DNA from: Bacillota bacterium
Lineage (GTDB): Bacteria; Bacillota; Clostridia; Oscillospirales; Oscillospiraceae
Direction of reading: 5' to 3'
Assembly: GCA_023402075.1 (NCBI GenBank)
Contig: JAEXCS010000019.1
Span: 6,168-70,167 of the forward strand
DNA length: 64,000 bases
Shown piece by piece: positions 34,688-43,526 of this stretch (position 1 is the first letter of the stretch; every line of letters starts with the position of its first letter). The translations under genes and the position numbers were made by a program. Under the pieces are notes generated by a model. The model made no database searches and was not told the DNA's origin. It saw only the letters and a program-made list of their open reading frames with translations.

Positions 34688-35899
34688 TTACTTAATGTTG
34701 CCGTAATAGTTGACAGTGATGTTCGTGACGGCAGGCTCGGCACCGATGTCGCTGGACACCTTGACCTCGCCGCTGTACATCTTGGAAACCAGGGCCTTAT
34801 AGTCGTCCTGACTGAAGCCGTCGCCCCACTGAGTGCTCTCCATGGGAATCTGGACATAGTTGGCGGTGGGATCATCGCCGGAAACCAGACCCAGCGTCTG
34901 AATCTTGCCAGCATATTCGCCCCAGTTGTCGTTGAGAACAATTTCACCCAACAGGGTATCCACGGTGGGGGCCAGACCCTTCATGGCGGAGGTAACGGTC
35001 ATGTCCGCGCCGTAAGCGTCGATGATGGCGGCCTGATCGGTGTCCACGCCGATGACCTTGGCGCCGTCCACCTTGGCGGCAGCCTCGGCAGCGGAGGTGT
35101 AGATACCGCCGCCGCAGGCAAAGACAGCCTGCACGCCCATGGTCTTATACCAGGTATCCATGTAAGCAGTGATGTCGCCGTCGCCGAAGAACTGGTTGCC
35201 GTAGACATACTCCATGTTCACAGTTGCACCGGTTTCACCGGCGGCAGCGTCCGCGCCCTGCACATAGCCATAGCCATAGCGGATTACGGCGGGAACGGCC
35301 ATGCCGCCCAGGAAGCCCAGATGGTCATAGCCCAGCTTCACGGCGGCATAGCCTGCCATGTAGCCGCACAGCTCCTCCTGATACACCGCGCAGTACACGT
35401 TGCTCAGGTCCGCATAGTCGGACAGTGTCCAGTTAGCGGGGTTGTAGTCGTAGGACTCACCCTTGGCGGTGATGGCGGGCTCCAGCAAATCGCCCTCGCC
35501 CACGTCCAGCGCGACAAACTTCACATCGGGGTTCTGGGGCGCAGCTTCCACGATGGTGCCGCCGAAAGCATAGCCGGGCATCACGATGACGTTGTACCCG
35601 TCGGCTACGGCCGCGTCCACCATGGCCACGCGCTCGGCGGTGGTGTCGCCGTTGGGCTTGTAGTAGTTGAACTGGATGCTGTTGGTTTCACAGAATGCCT
35701 TGCAGGCCTCGTAAGTAGTCTGGTTGAAGGACTGGTCGGTAATATCGCCGTAGTCGGTGATCATTGCCACCTTATAAGGGGAGGCGGCTTCGCCGCTGCC
35801 GCTGCCGGAACCACCGGCGGGAGGGGTAGATTCTCCTCCGCAGGCGGCCAGAGATGCGGTCATGACCAATGCCAGTGCCATTGCAAGAAACTTCTTCAT
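34688..35899 (-). CDS. BMP-family nucleoside-binding lipoprotein
   Basis: Extracellular substrate-binding lipoprotein of the importer (Med/TmpC/PnrA group). The signal peptide MKKFLAMALALVMTASLAAC ends in the lipobox LAAC, so it is lipid-anchored. The body shows KVAMITDYGDITDQSFNQTT, GYNVIVMPGYAFGGTI and VDTDQAAI, all typical. Start is the ATG at 35899; in-frame upstream codons lack a binding site. Nucleoside specificity is inferred from the family and the neighbouring deoD and deoC. Confidence 0.93.
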   Translation of the reverse strand: MKKFLAMALALVMTASLAACGGESTPPAGGSGSGSGEAASPYKVAMITDYGDITDQSFNQTTYEACKAFCETNSIQFNYYKPNGDTTAERVAMVDAAVADGYNVIVMPGYAFGGTIVEAAPQNPDVKFVALDVGEGDLLEPAITAKGESYDYNPANWTLSDYADLSNVYCAVYQEELCGYMAGYAAVKLGYDHLGFLGGMAVPAVIRYGYGYVQGADAAAGETGATVNMEYVYGNQFFGDGDITAYMDTWYKTMGVQAVFACGGGIYTSAAEAAAKVDGAKVIGVDTDQAAIIDAYGADMTVTSAMKGLAPTVDTLLGEIVLNDNWGEYAGKIQTLGLVSGDDPTANYVQIPMESTQWGDGFSQDDYKALVSKMYSGEVKVSSDIGAEPAVTNITVNYYGNIK

Positions 35900-36047
35900 T
35901 GGGATCAAACCTTCTTTCAAAATTTTGATGCGGGGACAGGCGGAGGTCCGTCCACCCCGCGTCATGGAAAATTATATCAATTTGTCCACAAAATTTCAAC
36001 AGGTAATCCTGTCATTTTTTGCTTAAAAAAGGCGAAAAAAGTAGTAC

Positions 36048-36764
36048 TTATTTTTTGGCCATTTCCACGGCGGTGTCCAGCGCAATTTCCATCATCTGCG
36101 TGAAGCCCGTCTGCCGCTCCTCAGCGGGCAGGCCCTCACCGGTGACCACACTGTCGGACACGGTGCAGATGGTCAGCGCCCGCTTGCCCGCCTCCATGGC
36201 ATTCCAGTACAGGGCCGCAGACTCCATCTCCACCGCCAGCACGCCGTACTCCGCCCATTTCAGGGAGTCGTCCGCCTTGTTGTAGAAAATGTCGCTGGAG
36301 AGGAAGCTTCCTACGGCCCAGCTTGCTCCGGACTTGCGCGCCACGTTCACCGCTGTTTCCAGCAGCTCGTAATCCGCCACGGGAGAAAGCACGCCGCTGA
36401 GGCCAAACTGGTGGGAGAAGTTGGAATTCGTGCAGGCGGCCTGTCCCAAAACCACGTCCTTCATATTCAGCTTCGTGGTCAAGGCCCCGGCGCTGCCCAC
36501 GCGGATAATATTTTCCACATCGTAAAAGTGGAACAGTTCGTGGGAATAGATGCCGATGCTGGGCATTCCCATGCCGGAGGCCATGACGGACACGGGCACG
36601 TCCTTATATAGACCCGTATAGCCCTGCACACCCCGGACGTTGTTTACAAGCTTTGCATCCTTCAGGAAATTCTCCGCGATATACGCCGCCCGCAAGGGGT
36701 CACCAGGCATCAAAACCGTTTTGGCAAAATCGCCTTTTGCCGCGCTGTTGTGGGGAGTGGACAT
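36048..36764 (-). CDS. deoD: Purine nucleoside phosphorylase, DeoD type
   Basis: Cleaves purine (deoxy)ribonucleosides with phosphate to base plus (deoxy)ribose 1-phosphate. 238 residues; MSTPHNSAAKGDFAKTVLMP and the DPLRAAYIAENFL that follows are the DeoD N-terminus. Also present: MASGMGMPSIGIYSHELF, EMESAALYWNAMEAGKR and TVSDSVVTGE with the catalytic Asp. ATG at 36764 follows AAGGAGG. It lies between deoC and the nucleoside importer, so imported nucleosides can be split at once. Confidence 0.95.
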   Translation of the reverse strand: MSTPHNSAAKGDFAKTVLMPGDPLRAAYIAENFLKDAKLVNNVRGVQGYTGLYKDVPVSVMASGMGMPSIGIYSHELFHFYDVENIIRVGSAGALTTKLNMKDVVLGQAACTNSNFSHQFGLSGVLSPVADYELLETAVNVARKSGASWAVGSFLSSDIFYNKADDSLKWAEYGVLAVEMESAALYWNAMEAGKRALTICTVSDSVVTGEGLPAEERQTGFTQMMEIALDTAVEMAKK

Positions 36765-36838
36765 TGTAAATTCCTCCTTCAATTTATTTATTTTCACTCC
36801 GGAATAAATTCCGGATAAGAGCCGCGTTTTTCCGATGC

Positions 36839-37495
36839 TTACCGCTCCAGCGCCTTGGCCGCCTTCACCACCCGGGAGGTGCCCAGCCGGTCTGCGCCAA
36901 GGTTTATAAAATCCTCCGCATCCTTGAGGTCTGCAATGCCGCCCGCGGCCTTAATTTTCACACCGGGGCCCACGTGTGCCTTGAACAGGGCCACGTCCTC
37001 CCGGGTTGCCCCGCCGCCGCCAAACCCCGTGGAGGTTTTAATATACTCCGCGCCGGAGGCGGTGACAATCTCGCACAGCTTGATTTTTTCCTCTTCGGTG
37101 AGGAAGCAGGTTTCAATGATGACCTTCAGAAGCTTTTTGCCGCAGGCGGCCTTCACCGCCCGAATTTCGCCCAGCACCTCGTCCCACTTCCGGTCCTTCA
37201 CCCAGCCGACGTTAATCACCATGTCAATCTCGTCCGCGCCGTTTTCCACCGCGTCAGCCGCTTCAAAGCATTTGGCCTTTGTGGTGGAATACCCGTTGGG
37301 AAAGCCGATGACGGTGCAGATGGGCAGTTTTCCCGCCGCGTACTCCGCCGCCTGCGCCACATAGGACGCAGGGATGCAGACGCTGGCACAGCCGTATTTC
37401 ATCCCATCGTCGCAAAGAGTCCTGATTTCCTCCCAAGCCGCTGTTTGAGAGAGCAGCGTATGGTCGCATTTGGATAAAATGTCTTTCAGGTCCAT
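36839..37495 (-). CDS. deoC: Deoxyribose-phosphate aldolase
   Basis: Converts 2-deoxyribose 5-phosphate to acetaldehyde and glyceraldehyde 3-phosphate, ending deoxynucleoside catabolism. 218 residues. The Schiff-base lysine lies in EYIKTSTGFG and the relay lysine in VKIKAAGGIADL. CDHTLLSQTA at the N-terminus is conserved. ATG at 37495 follows AAGGAG; the stop of the MBL gene overlaps the start region. The acetaldehyde produced is a potential substrate for alcohol dehydrogenases such as AdhE. Confidence 0.96.
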   Translation of the reverse strand: MDLKDILSKCDHTLLSQTAAWEEIRTLCDDGMKYGCASVCIPASYVAQAAEYAAGKLPICTVIGFPNGYSTTKAKCFEAADAVENGADEIDMVINVGWVKDRKWDEVLGEIRAVKAACGKKLLKVIIETCFLTEEEKIKLCEIVTASGAEYIKTSTGFGGGGATREDVALFKAHVGPGVKIKAAGGIADLKDAEDFINLGADRLGTSRVVKAAKALER

Positions 37496-37496
37496 T

Positions 37497-38504
37497 TCAG
37501 TCCGCTCCTTTATCATGATCTTCATTGGGATAATACCGAATTTTTCCGTCCTCCGCGCGGGACAAGACGCCGCCCCGCACCTCCAGCCAATCCAGATGAG
37601 CCAGCGCCTCTCCCACCGCGAAAAACTTTTGGGTCAGGGGAAAATCGGCCCAGCTCCGGGCGCGGATGCTCCAGCGCATCTCCCCCGCAATTTCATAAGC
37701 TGTCAGCCCCGGCTTCTTCTCCACAATCTCCCGCGCGCCTTCAATTCTCTGGGCGTGGTGGGCCTTCAGCTCCTCGGCCCGCAGGCGTAAATCCCCTGTC
37801 TCCTCCCGGTGGGCGGGAAGCAGGGTTTTCACCGGCAGGTTCTTCACCGCGTCAAGACTTTCAAGATAGTCCCCCAAAGAGTCGGGAACTCCCTCCCAGC
37901 GGCAGATGTTGGGCGTGATGTGGAAGAGAATGTGGTCGCCGGAAAAGAGCGTCTCATGCTCCGCGTCGTACAGGCACAGATGTCCCGGCGTATGGCCCGG
38001 GGTAAGGATGCATCGCAGCCTCCGCCCGCCATATTCCAGCACCTGCCCGTCCTTCAGCCGATCATAGGGTCTGCCCAAAGGCTCGGGAACGTCCGTCTGG
38101 GCGGGATTGCCACCCCCCAGCCAGTCCACCTCCTCCCGGGTAAACCCGTTTTCCATATAGCCCGCGTAGGTCCGCCGCCAAAGCGCATCGTCCCGGCTGT
38201 ACTCCTCCCGCCGGTTCGCATCCCACTCGCTGAGAAATACGGCCCGGCCCGGCCGGTGCAGATAGGTGGAAAGGCCCGAATGGTCACTGTGCAGATGGGT
38301 CAGAAAGATGTCGGTTTTCGTCAGGTCCACGCCAATTTCGCCAAGCTGCCGGTCCATTGCCTCCCGGCAGGGAATCTGGTTGAACCCGGTGTCAATCAAA
38401 AGATTCCGCTCTCCCTCAATCAGATAGCTGTTGAGATTTTTCAGTGGATTTCCCACCAGAGGAATATCAAGGCGCCAAAGTCCCGGCGCAAGCTCCTTAG
38501 CCAT
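37497..38504 (-). CDS. Metallo-beta-lactamase-fold hydrolase
   Basis: A 335-residue MBL-fold hydrolase. Zinc motif THLHSDHSG lies near residue 75, a second metal His in LTPGHTPGHLCLY and the bridging Asp in LFSGDHILFH. The C-terminal winged-helix-like extension (RIEGAREIVEKKPGLTAYEI) resembles LACTB2-type or RNA/nucleotide-processing MBL proteins. I use the ATG at 38504 (after GGAG). First gene of the deoC-deoD-importer block, so a role in nucleoside metabolism is possible but unproven. Confidence 0.85.
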   Translation of the reverse strand: MAKELAPGLWRLDIPLVGNPLKNLNSYLIEGERNLLIDTGFNQIPCREAMDRQLGEIGVDLTKTDIFLTHLHSDHSGLSTYLHRPGRAVFLSEWDANRREEYSRDDALWRRTYAGYMENGFTREEVDWLGGGNPAQTDVPEPLGRPYDRLKDGQVLEYGGRRLRCILTPGHTPGHLCLYDAEHETLFSGDHILFHITPNICRWEGVPDSLGDYLESLDAVKNLPVKTLLPAHREETGDLRLRAEELKAHHAQRIEGAREIVEKKPGLTAYEIAGEMRWSIRARSWADFPLTQKFFAVGEALAHLDWLEVRGGVLSRAEDGKIRYYPNEDHDKGAD

Positions 38505-38747
38505 ATGTTGCTCCTGTTTGTCTTTCATAAATTTACCGGCATGCCGCCCATACGCAGTACGCCGTTTTGATATCCGCCTGCAAGCTCGTATATAGCCGTT
38601 GCAGGGCTATTATACCAGTTATTTTACCCCATGTCCACGCCTGCCGCACCACACCGTAAAAAACGTTCCATATTTTTCTACCCGTCTTGAAAACAGTGAT
38701 AGCCCGTGTTAAAATTAAAAAATCTTATTTGGAGGTCGTTGCTCACC

Positions 38748-40028
38748 ATGAAAAAACAGTTTTTCGCACTTGCCCTTGCGGCTGTGCTGCTGATTTGCGC
38801 CGTTCCCGCCGGGGCGCTTACCGGCGAGGGAACCCGTGCCGCCCAAACACTCTCCGCCATGAATGTGGTTCGGGGCGCGTACAACGTGGACGACCCCGCC
38901 ACCCGGGCGCAGGCCGCCGTCATTCTGGTCCGCCTTGCCGGAGCGGAGGAAGCCGCCGCCTCGGACAAAACTTCCATTCCCTTTAAGGACGTACCGGCCT
39001 ACGCGGTGCAGGCCGTGCGTTATGCCTACGGACAGGGCTGGCTTAAGGGCGTCGCCGGAGATCGCTTCGGCGCATCCGAACCCATCACCGCGGCGGCTTA
39101 CTGCGCCGCGCTGGGGAGGCTGCTGGGCTATACCGACAAGGACTTTTCCTACGAAAACGCGCTCACCTTTGCAAGGCACATGGCAATCACCTCCCGGGAT
39201 TACGGGGAAACCCTGACCCGGGGCGACCTTTTTGAGCTGACCGCCGGGGCGCTGTACGCCTCTTATAAGGACGGGGACACGCTTCTTGCACATCTGACCT
39301 CCGTCAGCCCCTCCGCAGCCGCAGCGGCGGACAGACTGAACCTTAACGGCCCCGAGATGACCGCCCGGCAGGCCGCCGACCGGTATACAGCCGCCGTATT
39401 TCAGCTAAGCATGTATGAGGATGGCAAACCCCTTGATTTAAAAGAGCCTGACGGCAGCGCCAGCGGCTTTTTCATCAGCGGGGACGGACTGGCCGTCACC
39501 AATTACCACGCGATTGCAGGCTGCGCCGCCGGCGTGGCCACCCTCGTCAGCGGCGAGCAGTATCCTGTGAAGGAAGTGGTCTACTACGACGAGGGCCTTG
39601 ATATCGCCGTTTTACGCATTGGGAACACCTCCCTCTCCGGCGTGGAGACACCGGGGTTTGTATTCCTTGAAACTGCGTCCCGGGACACGCTTCGGATGGG
39701 CGATGAAATCTATACCATCGGCAGTCCCCTGGGGCTGGGGCTGGCTGTCTCCGCCGGTATTGTCAGCGACGTCAGCCGAGTGACGGAGGGCTACGACGCG
39801 CCCTGCATTATGTCCACCGCCGACATTTCTCAAGGCTCCAGCGGCGGCGCGCTGCTGAACGTATACGGACAGGCGGTGGGCATCACCTCCGGCGCGTTCC
39901 TTTTCGGGAACAACATGTATCTGGCCGTAGCCATCGACCCCGTGCTCTCCGCCGATCTCTCAGGCAAGGGGCAAACCTTGGAGCAGGTGAAGCAGTTTGA
40001 GTCTGCCCAGACAAAAAAGGCAGCCTGA
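38748..40028 (+). CDS. Secreted trypsin-like serine protease with SLH-type N-terminal region
   Basis: A 426-residue exported protein. A signal peptide (MKKQFFALALAAVLLICAVP) leads into SLH-like repeats (about 30-180; TRAQAAVILVRLAGAE, PFKDVPAYAVQAVRYAYGQG), which usually anchor proteins to cell-wall polymers. A DegP/trypsin-like domain follows, with His in NYHAIAG, Asp in GLDIAVLRI and Ser in QGSSGGALLN, so the triad is complete. No PDZ domain is visible. ATG at 38748 follows TTGGAGG. Monocistronic, ended by a strong palindrome. Confidence 0.88.
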   Translation: MKKQFFALALAAVLLICAVPAGALTGEGTRAAQTLSAMNVVRGAYNVDDPATRAQAAVILVRLAGAEEAAASDKTSIPFKDVPAYAVQAVRYAYGQGWLKGVAGDRFGASEPITAAAYCAALGRLLGYTDKDFSYENALTFARHMAITSRDYGETLTRGDLFELTAGALYASYKDGDTLLAHLTSVSPSAAAAADRLNLNGPEMTARQAADRYTAAVFQLSMYEDGKPLDLKEPDGSASGFFISGDGLAVTNYHAIAGCAAGVATLVSGEQYPVKEVVYYDEGLDIAVLRIGNTSLSGVETPGFVFLETASRDTLRMGDEIYTIGSPLGLGLAVSAGIVSDVSRVTEGYDAPCIMSTADISQGSSGGALLNVYGQAVGITSGAFLFGNNMYLAVAIDPVLSADLSGKGQTLEQVKQFESAQTKKAA

Positions 40029-40105
40029 GGACCTTATATTTTCTGCCGCCGCACCAACGGACGGCGTTGTCCCCTTGTTTCTTCTGTAACCCACAAACGC
40101 AAATT

Positions 40106-40145
40106 CGCCCGGCATTCCAATTGGAATGCCGGGCGTTTCTTCTTG
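40106..40145. terminator. Convergent terminator, 30-base perfect palindrome
   Basis: CGCCCGGCATTCCAA is followed directly by its complement, then T-rich DNA on the plus strand. It sits between two converging genes. Confidence 0.8.
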
Positions 40146-40159
40146 TTTTAATCGCTTTT

Positions 40160-41329
40160 TTACTTTCCCAGCGCGGACTCCGCCGTGAGCTTTCCATCCG
40201 CGTCCATTCTGGCGGGAACAATTACATTGTCGGTGCACTTGGCAATGTTGTCAATCCGCATTTTCGACGGATAGTCTGCAATCAGGCTGACGGCTATGCC
40301 GTGCCGTCTGGCCCGGCCGGTGCGGCCGATGCGGTGCACATAGTCCTGATTTTCGTCCGGCACGTCGCAGTTAAACACCACGTCCACGTCGTCCACATCG
40401 ATGCCCCGGGCCGCCACGTCGGTGGCCACAAACACCCGCAGCTCCCCCTTGCGGAACTTGTCCATCACCTGCTCCCGCTTTTTCTGGGGAATGTCGCCGT
40501 GGATGCACTCCGCATCCACGCCACGCATCTGCAAAAATTTTGCGATACGCTCCGTAGCGCCCTTGGTATTGCAGAAAACCATGGCCCGGTCAAATTCTCC
40601 GCCGTCCATAATTTTAGCAATGGCCTCGGCCTTTCCGTCGTGGGTGACCTCCAGCCGATACTGAAGGATGTCGGGCTTGTTCTCCTCATCCGCCCGAACG
40701 GTAATCTCCTCCGCGTCCCGCTGATAAACCCACGCAATGTCCATGACCTCCCGCGAGATGGTGGCGGAGAACATTCCGAGATTTTTTCGCTGGCTCATCC
40801 GGTCCAGCAAGCGGGTTACATCGTGGATGAAGCCCATGTCCAGCATCCGGTCCGCCTCGTCCAGCACCACGGTCTGTGCCGTGTCCACCCGGACGGTGCG
40901 CCGCTTCATATGGTCCGACAGCCGACCGGGGGTTGCCACCACAATCTGGGGCTTTTTCTTCAGAATGTCAATCTGCTTGACAATGGGCTGTCCGCCGTAA
41001 AGGCACACCATCCGCACACCTGCACGGTAAGCCGCGATGTCCCGCAGCTCGTCTGTTATCTGGATGGCCAGCTCCCGCGTGGGGGCCAGAATCACTGCCT
41101 GCACGCTTTCGTCCGCCGGGTCGATGTGCTCCACAATGGGGATACCGTAGGCAAAGGTTTTTCCGGTGCCGGTGGGCGCCTTTGCAATCACGTCCTTCCA
41201 CGCCAGCATGGGCGGGATACAGCCCGCCTGCACAGGGGTGGACAGCTCTATATTGCGCTCACGAAGAGCGCGCATCATCTCCGGTGACAGTCCCAGACTG
41301 TCAAACCGGACGCCTTGTGTCAGTTCCAT
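40160..41329 (-). CDS. DEAD-box RNA helicase
   Basis: ATP-dependent RNA helicase. Motifs in order: Q-motif region TPVQAGCIP, I APTGTGKT, Ia PTRELAIQ, Ib TPGRL, II VLDEADRML (DEAD), III SATISRE, IV MVFCNTKGATE, V ATDVAARGID, VI HRIGRTGRARR. At 389 residues it is a minimal core with no long C-terminal RNA-binding tail, unlike larger CshA/DeaD proteins. ATG at 41329 follows AAAAGGAC. It probably acts in RNA decay or ribosome assembly. Confidence 0.92.
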   Translation of the reverse strand: MELTQGVRFDSLGLSPEMMRALRERNIELSTPVQAGCIPPMLAWKDVIAKAPTGTGKTFAYGIPIVEHIDPADESVQAVILAPTRELAIQITDELRDIAAYRAGVRMVCLYGGQPIVKQIDILKKKPQIVVATPGRLSDHMKRRTVRVDTAQTVVLDEADRMLDMGFIHDVTRLLDRMSQRKNLGMFSATISREVMDIAWVYQRDAEEITVRADEENKPDILQYRLEVTHDGKAEAIAKIMDGGEFDRAMVFCNTKGATERIAKFLQMRGVDAECIHGDIPQKKREQVMDKFRKGELRVFVATDVAARGIDVDDVDVVFNCDVPDENQDYVHRIGRTGRARRHGIAVSLIADYPSKMRIDNIAKCTDNVIVPARMDADGKLTAESALGK

Positions 41330-41481
41330 AGTTGCTTCGTCCTTTTCCGATTTCGTTTTTCAGCGTCTCCGGTCCAAACCGGGACGCGTATTCCTCTTTT
41401 TATAATAAATTACTGTTATTATATCCGTTTTTCCGGTATTTGTAAAGTCCGGCACAAAAATGGAGACTTTTCTAAAGGCAC

Positions 41482-41510
41482 TTGCAATCCGCAGCAATTA
41501 GGCTTATAAT
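41482..41510 (+). promoter_or_regulatory. Sigma-A promoter of the DtxR-family regulator transcript
   Basis: TTGCAA, 17-base spacer, TATAAT; the predicted start is just before or in the operator palindrome. Confidence 0.88.
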
Positions 41511-41519
41511 TAAAATATA

Positions 41520-41535
41520 TTTAGGTGCACCTAAA
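41520..41535 (+). promoter_or_regulatory. Palindromic DtxR/MntR-type operator
   Basis: A perfect 16-bp palindrome, TTTAGGTGCACCTAAA, at the predicted transcription start. It resembles DtxR/IdeR/MntR half sites (TTAGGT), so metal-loaded DtxR-family protein probably represses its own transcript. Confidence 0.82.
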
Positions 41536-41571
41536 ACGAATGTGTATTATAGACTGCAAACGGAGAAAATC

Positions 41572-41676
41572 ATGGATGATTATATAAAGCGGCTGCTTCG
41601 CCGAAAGATACCAACTTTGATTTTTACAGCGCTTCTCCTGCTTGCCGGGACACTCGTGCGACTTTTTGCAGGATGA
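41572..41676 (+). CDS. 34-residue single-span membrane peptide upstream of dtxR
   Basis: ATG at 41572 is preceded by CGGAGAAAATC, a good ribosome binding site. The product is a basic, positively charged N-terminus (MDDYIKRLLRRK) followed by one hydrophobic helix (about residues 13-32). It sits between the operator and the regulator in the same transcript, 37 bases before the dtxR start. No family recognised. It may be a leader peptide or a small membrane protein; coding status rests on the binding site and the amphipathic design. Confidence 0.5.
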   Translation: MDDYIKRLLRRKIPTLIFTALLLLAGTLVRLFAG

Positions 41677-41713
41677 CTGTACGGCGCATCTGCGTAAAAC
41701 GGAGGAAACTGGC

Positions 41714-42370
41714 ATGACGCCCAATAAAGAAGATTATCTAAAGGCCATTTATAAGCTTGGCGGGCAAGAGCGCATGGTAACGAATAAGCAAATTGCCGAG
41801 ACGCTTCAGATTGCGCCCGCGTCCGTAACGGAAATGCTGCAAAAAATGAAGCGGGAAGGTCTGCTTCATTACGCGCCCTACAAGGGGTCCCGTCTGACGG
41901 ATGAGGGTATGCACGCTGCAATCTCTCTGGTGCGGGGCCACCGCCTATGGGAGGTATTCCTGATGCGGCATCTGGGCTATTCCTGGAGTGAAGCCCATGA
42001 GGATGCGGAGCTTTTAGAGCATACCACCCCCCCGCGTCTCATCACGCGGCTGGATCAATTTTTGAATTATCCGGCATACTGCCCTCACGGCAGCGCAATT
42101 CCTCATATTGACGGCCAGATTGACCGCGTTCCAATGCAGCCGCTGAACCTTCTTCCGGTCGGTGCCGTTTCCCATATCCGCAGAGTAACCGAAGAAACAG
42201 AATTGCTGGATTATCTTCAGAAAAACGGCGTTGCAATCGGAAGTTCCGTGCGTATTGAGGAAGCCGCAGCCTATGAGGGTCCGCTTACGCTTGATTTAGA
42301 AGGCAAGCGTGTGCAAATCAGTTATAAAGCCGCCTGTCAAATCTATGTGGATCAGACGGAGGAACTGTAA
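41714..42370 (+). CDS. DtxR-family metal-dependent regulator (MntR/IdeR-like)
   Basis: Fe2+- or Mn2+-responsive repressor of 218 residues with three domains. The winged helix is at the N-terminus (TPNKEDYLKAIYKLGG, NKQIAETLQIAPASVTEMLQKMKREGLL). The metal-binding dimerisation domain has VRGHRLWEVFLMRHLGY and EDAELLEHTTPPRLITRLDQF. A C-terminal SH3/FeoA-like domain is also present. ATG at 41714 follows CGGAGG. It probably binds the palindrome upstream. The metal cannot be decided by eye. Confidence 0.92.
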   Translation: MTPNKEDYLKAIYKLGGQERMVTNKQIAETLQIAPASVTEMLQKMKREGLLHYAPYKGSRLTDEGMHAAISLVRGHRLWEVFLMRHLGYSWSEAHEDAELLEHTTPPRLITRLDQFLNYPAYCPHGSAIPHIDGQIDRVPMQPLNLLPVGAVSHIRRVTEETELLDYLQKNGVAIGSSVRIEEAAAYEGPLTLDLEGKRVQISYKAACQIYVDQTEEL

Positions 42371-42733
42371 CACGGGAATCATCCATTCTCCGAAACGGGA
42401 GTGTTATAATCAGGTCTTCAATGGTCTGGCAAGCTGGCAGGTGAAGCGCTGCACGCCAACGATCAAATCTGTATAGCATCTTTTTAACTAATTAAAATTT
42501 TAAAAAACCATGTTCTTTGCGCTATTGATTTCGGGCCAAAATGGCCCGAAATTTTTTTGCGGATCGTGCCCGGAAAAACTGTCACAAAGTCTTCTTCGCT
42601 CTTTCATCACCGCTGATGAAGGCACGCAAATCAACTTTACTCACGCAGCTCAATCCAGTATGCTTAATCCACGTACATACAAGAAGCGCGGCTTTCGCAC
42701 CGCCTGTTTAAAGGTGTAAATTATAAAAAGCAA
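42371..42733 (+). other. Intergenic region after dtxR
   Basis: AT-rich 363 bases with one clear terminator (42528-42559). Short open frames here have no ribosome binding site and look non-coding. I see no other gene. Confidence 0.5.
42528..42559 (+). terminator. Intrinsic terminator
   Basis: A 10-bp stem (ATTTCGGGCC / GGCCCGAAAT, 5-base loop) is followed by a T-run. It ends rightward transcription from dtxR. Confidence 0.9.
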
Positions 42734-42762
42734 TTGACAAAGCAATTTCTCTGTGCTAAATT
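42734..42762 (+). promoter_or_regulatory. Sigma-A promoter of the tetR-ABC operon
   Basis: TTGACA, 17-base spacer, TAAATT; the start would lie inside the operator palindrome. Confidence 0.85.
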
Positions 42763-42790
42763 CATAACAGTGTTTTAAAACATTGTTATG
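42763..42790 (+). promoter_or_regulatory. TetR-type operator (28-bp palindrome)
   Basis: CATAACAGTGTTTT is followed by its complement with a single mismatched pair. It overlaps the transcription start and precedes the tetR Shine-Dalgarno, so TetR autorepression is likely. Confidence 0.85.
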
Positions 42791-42804
42791 AAAGGAGAGA
42801 ATTC

Positions 42805-43431
42805 GTGGCAAAACAAATTGAAGGGGTCTACGAGCGTGTTCTCGACTGCGCCAAGGAAGAGTTCCTGATGCGAGGATACAAGGATGCTTCTATGCGGACG
42901 ATTGCCGGTGAAGCCGGAACCACCACCGGCTCTATCTATACCCGCTTTGGCGACAAGGAAGGTCTTTTCAGTGCGCTTGTAGAACCTGTTGTGCAGGAAA
43001 TGTTACAGATTTTCTCCCGCACTCAGGAAATATTTCACGCGCTGGACAAGGAAACAAAAATAAACACCATGCCTGAATACTCTTCTAAAGGCATGGAATA
43101 TTTACTGGATTATGTGTATGCGCACTTTGATGAGTTCCGGCTTTTGCTGGATTCTTCCTACGGCACAAAGTACCACCATTTTATAGATGAGATGGTGCGG
43201 GTGGAGGTTGAATCCACCTATCGGTATATGGAGGTGATTGGCTGCGAAAACATAAAGCGCGGGATCGTTACCGAGGAATTTCTGCATATCATTACAACCG
43301 CCTACTTCGAGGGCGTTTTTGAAGTTGTGCGCCACAATATGCAATATGAGGATGCCAAAAAATACATCCATATGCTGAGGGACTATCACATGGCTGGGTT
43401 TGGAACAATTTTTTCGCCCCCCAGCACATGA
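42805..43431 (+). CDS. TetR-family transcriptional regulator
   Basis: A 208-residue repressor. The N-terminal HTH has AKEEFLMRGYKDASMRTIAG and TTTGSIYTRFGDKEGLFSAL, the TetR signature; the rest is a helical ligand domain. Start is GTG at 42805 after GAAAGGAG. It is followed by two ABC half-transporters in one direction, and its operator overlaps the promoter, so it probably controls the exporter in response to a substrate or toxic compound. Confidence 0.92.
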   Translation: MAKQIEGVYERVLDCAKEEFLMRGYKDASMRTIAGEAGTTTGSIYTRFGDKEGLFSALVEPVVQEMLQIFSRTQEIFHALDKETKINTMPEYSSKGMEYLLDYVYAHFDEFRLLLDSSYGTKYHHFIDEMVRVEVESTYRYMEVIGCENIKRGIVTEEFLHIITTAYFEGVFEVVRHNMQYEDAKKYIHMLRDYHMAGFGTIFSPPST

Positions 43432-43526
43432 GAAAACACGTCACAGTTGGTTTTTTGCTTTGGCAAAAAGCCAACTAAAAACAAGCCAGCAAGTTAGCCG
43501 CAGCTAATTGTAAAGGAGGAGTCAGT

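Noticed and set aside
32949..36103. Two long plus-strand frames over the nucleoside transporter genes
   Set aside because: Both are antisense to clearly identified ABC and BMP genes and have His/Gly-rich shadow composition.
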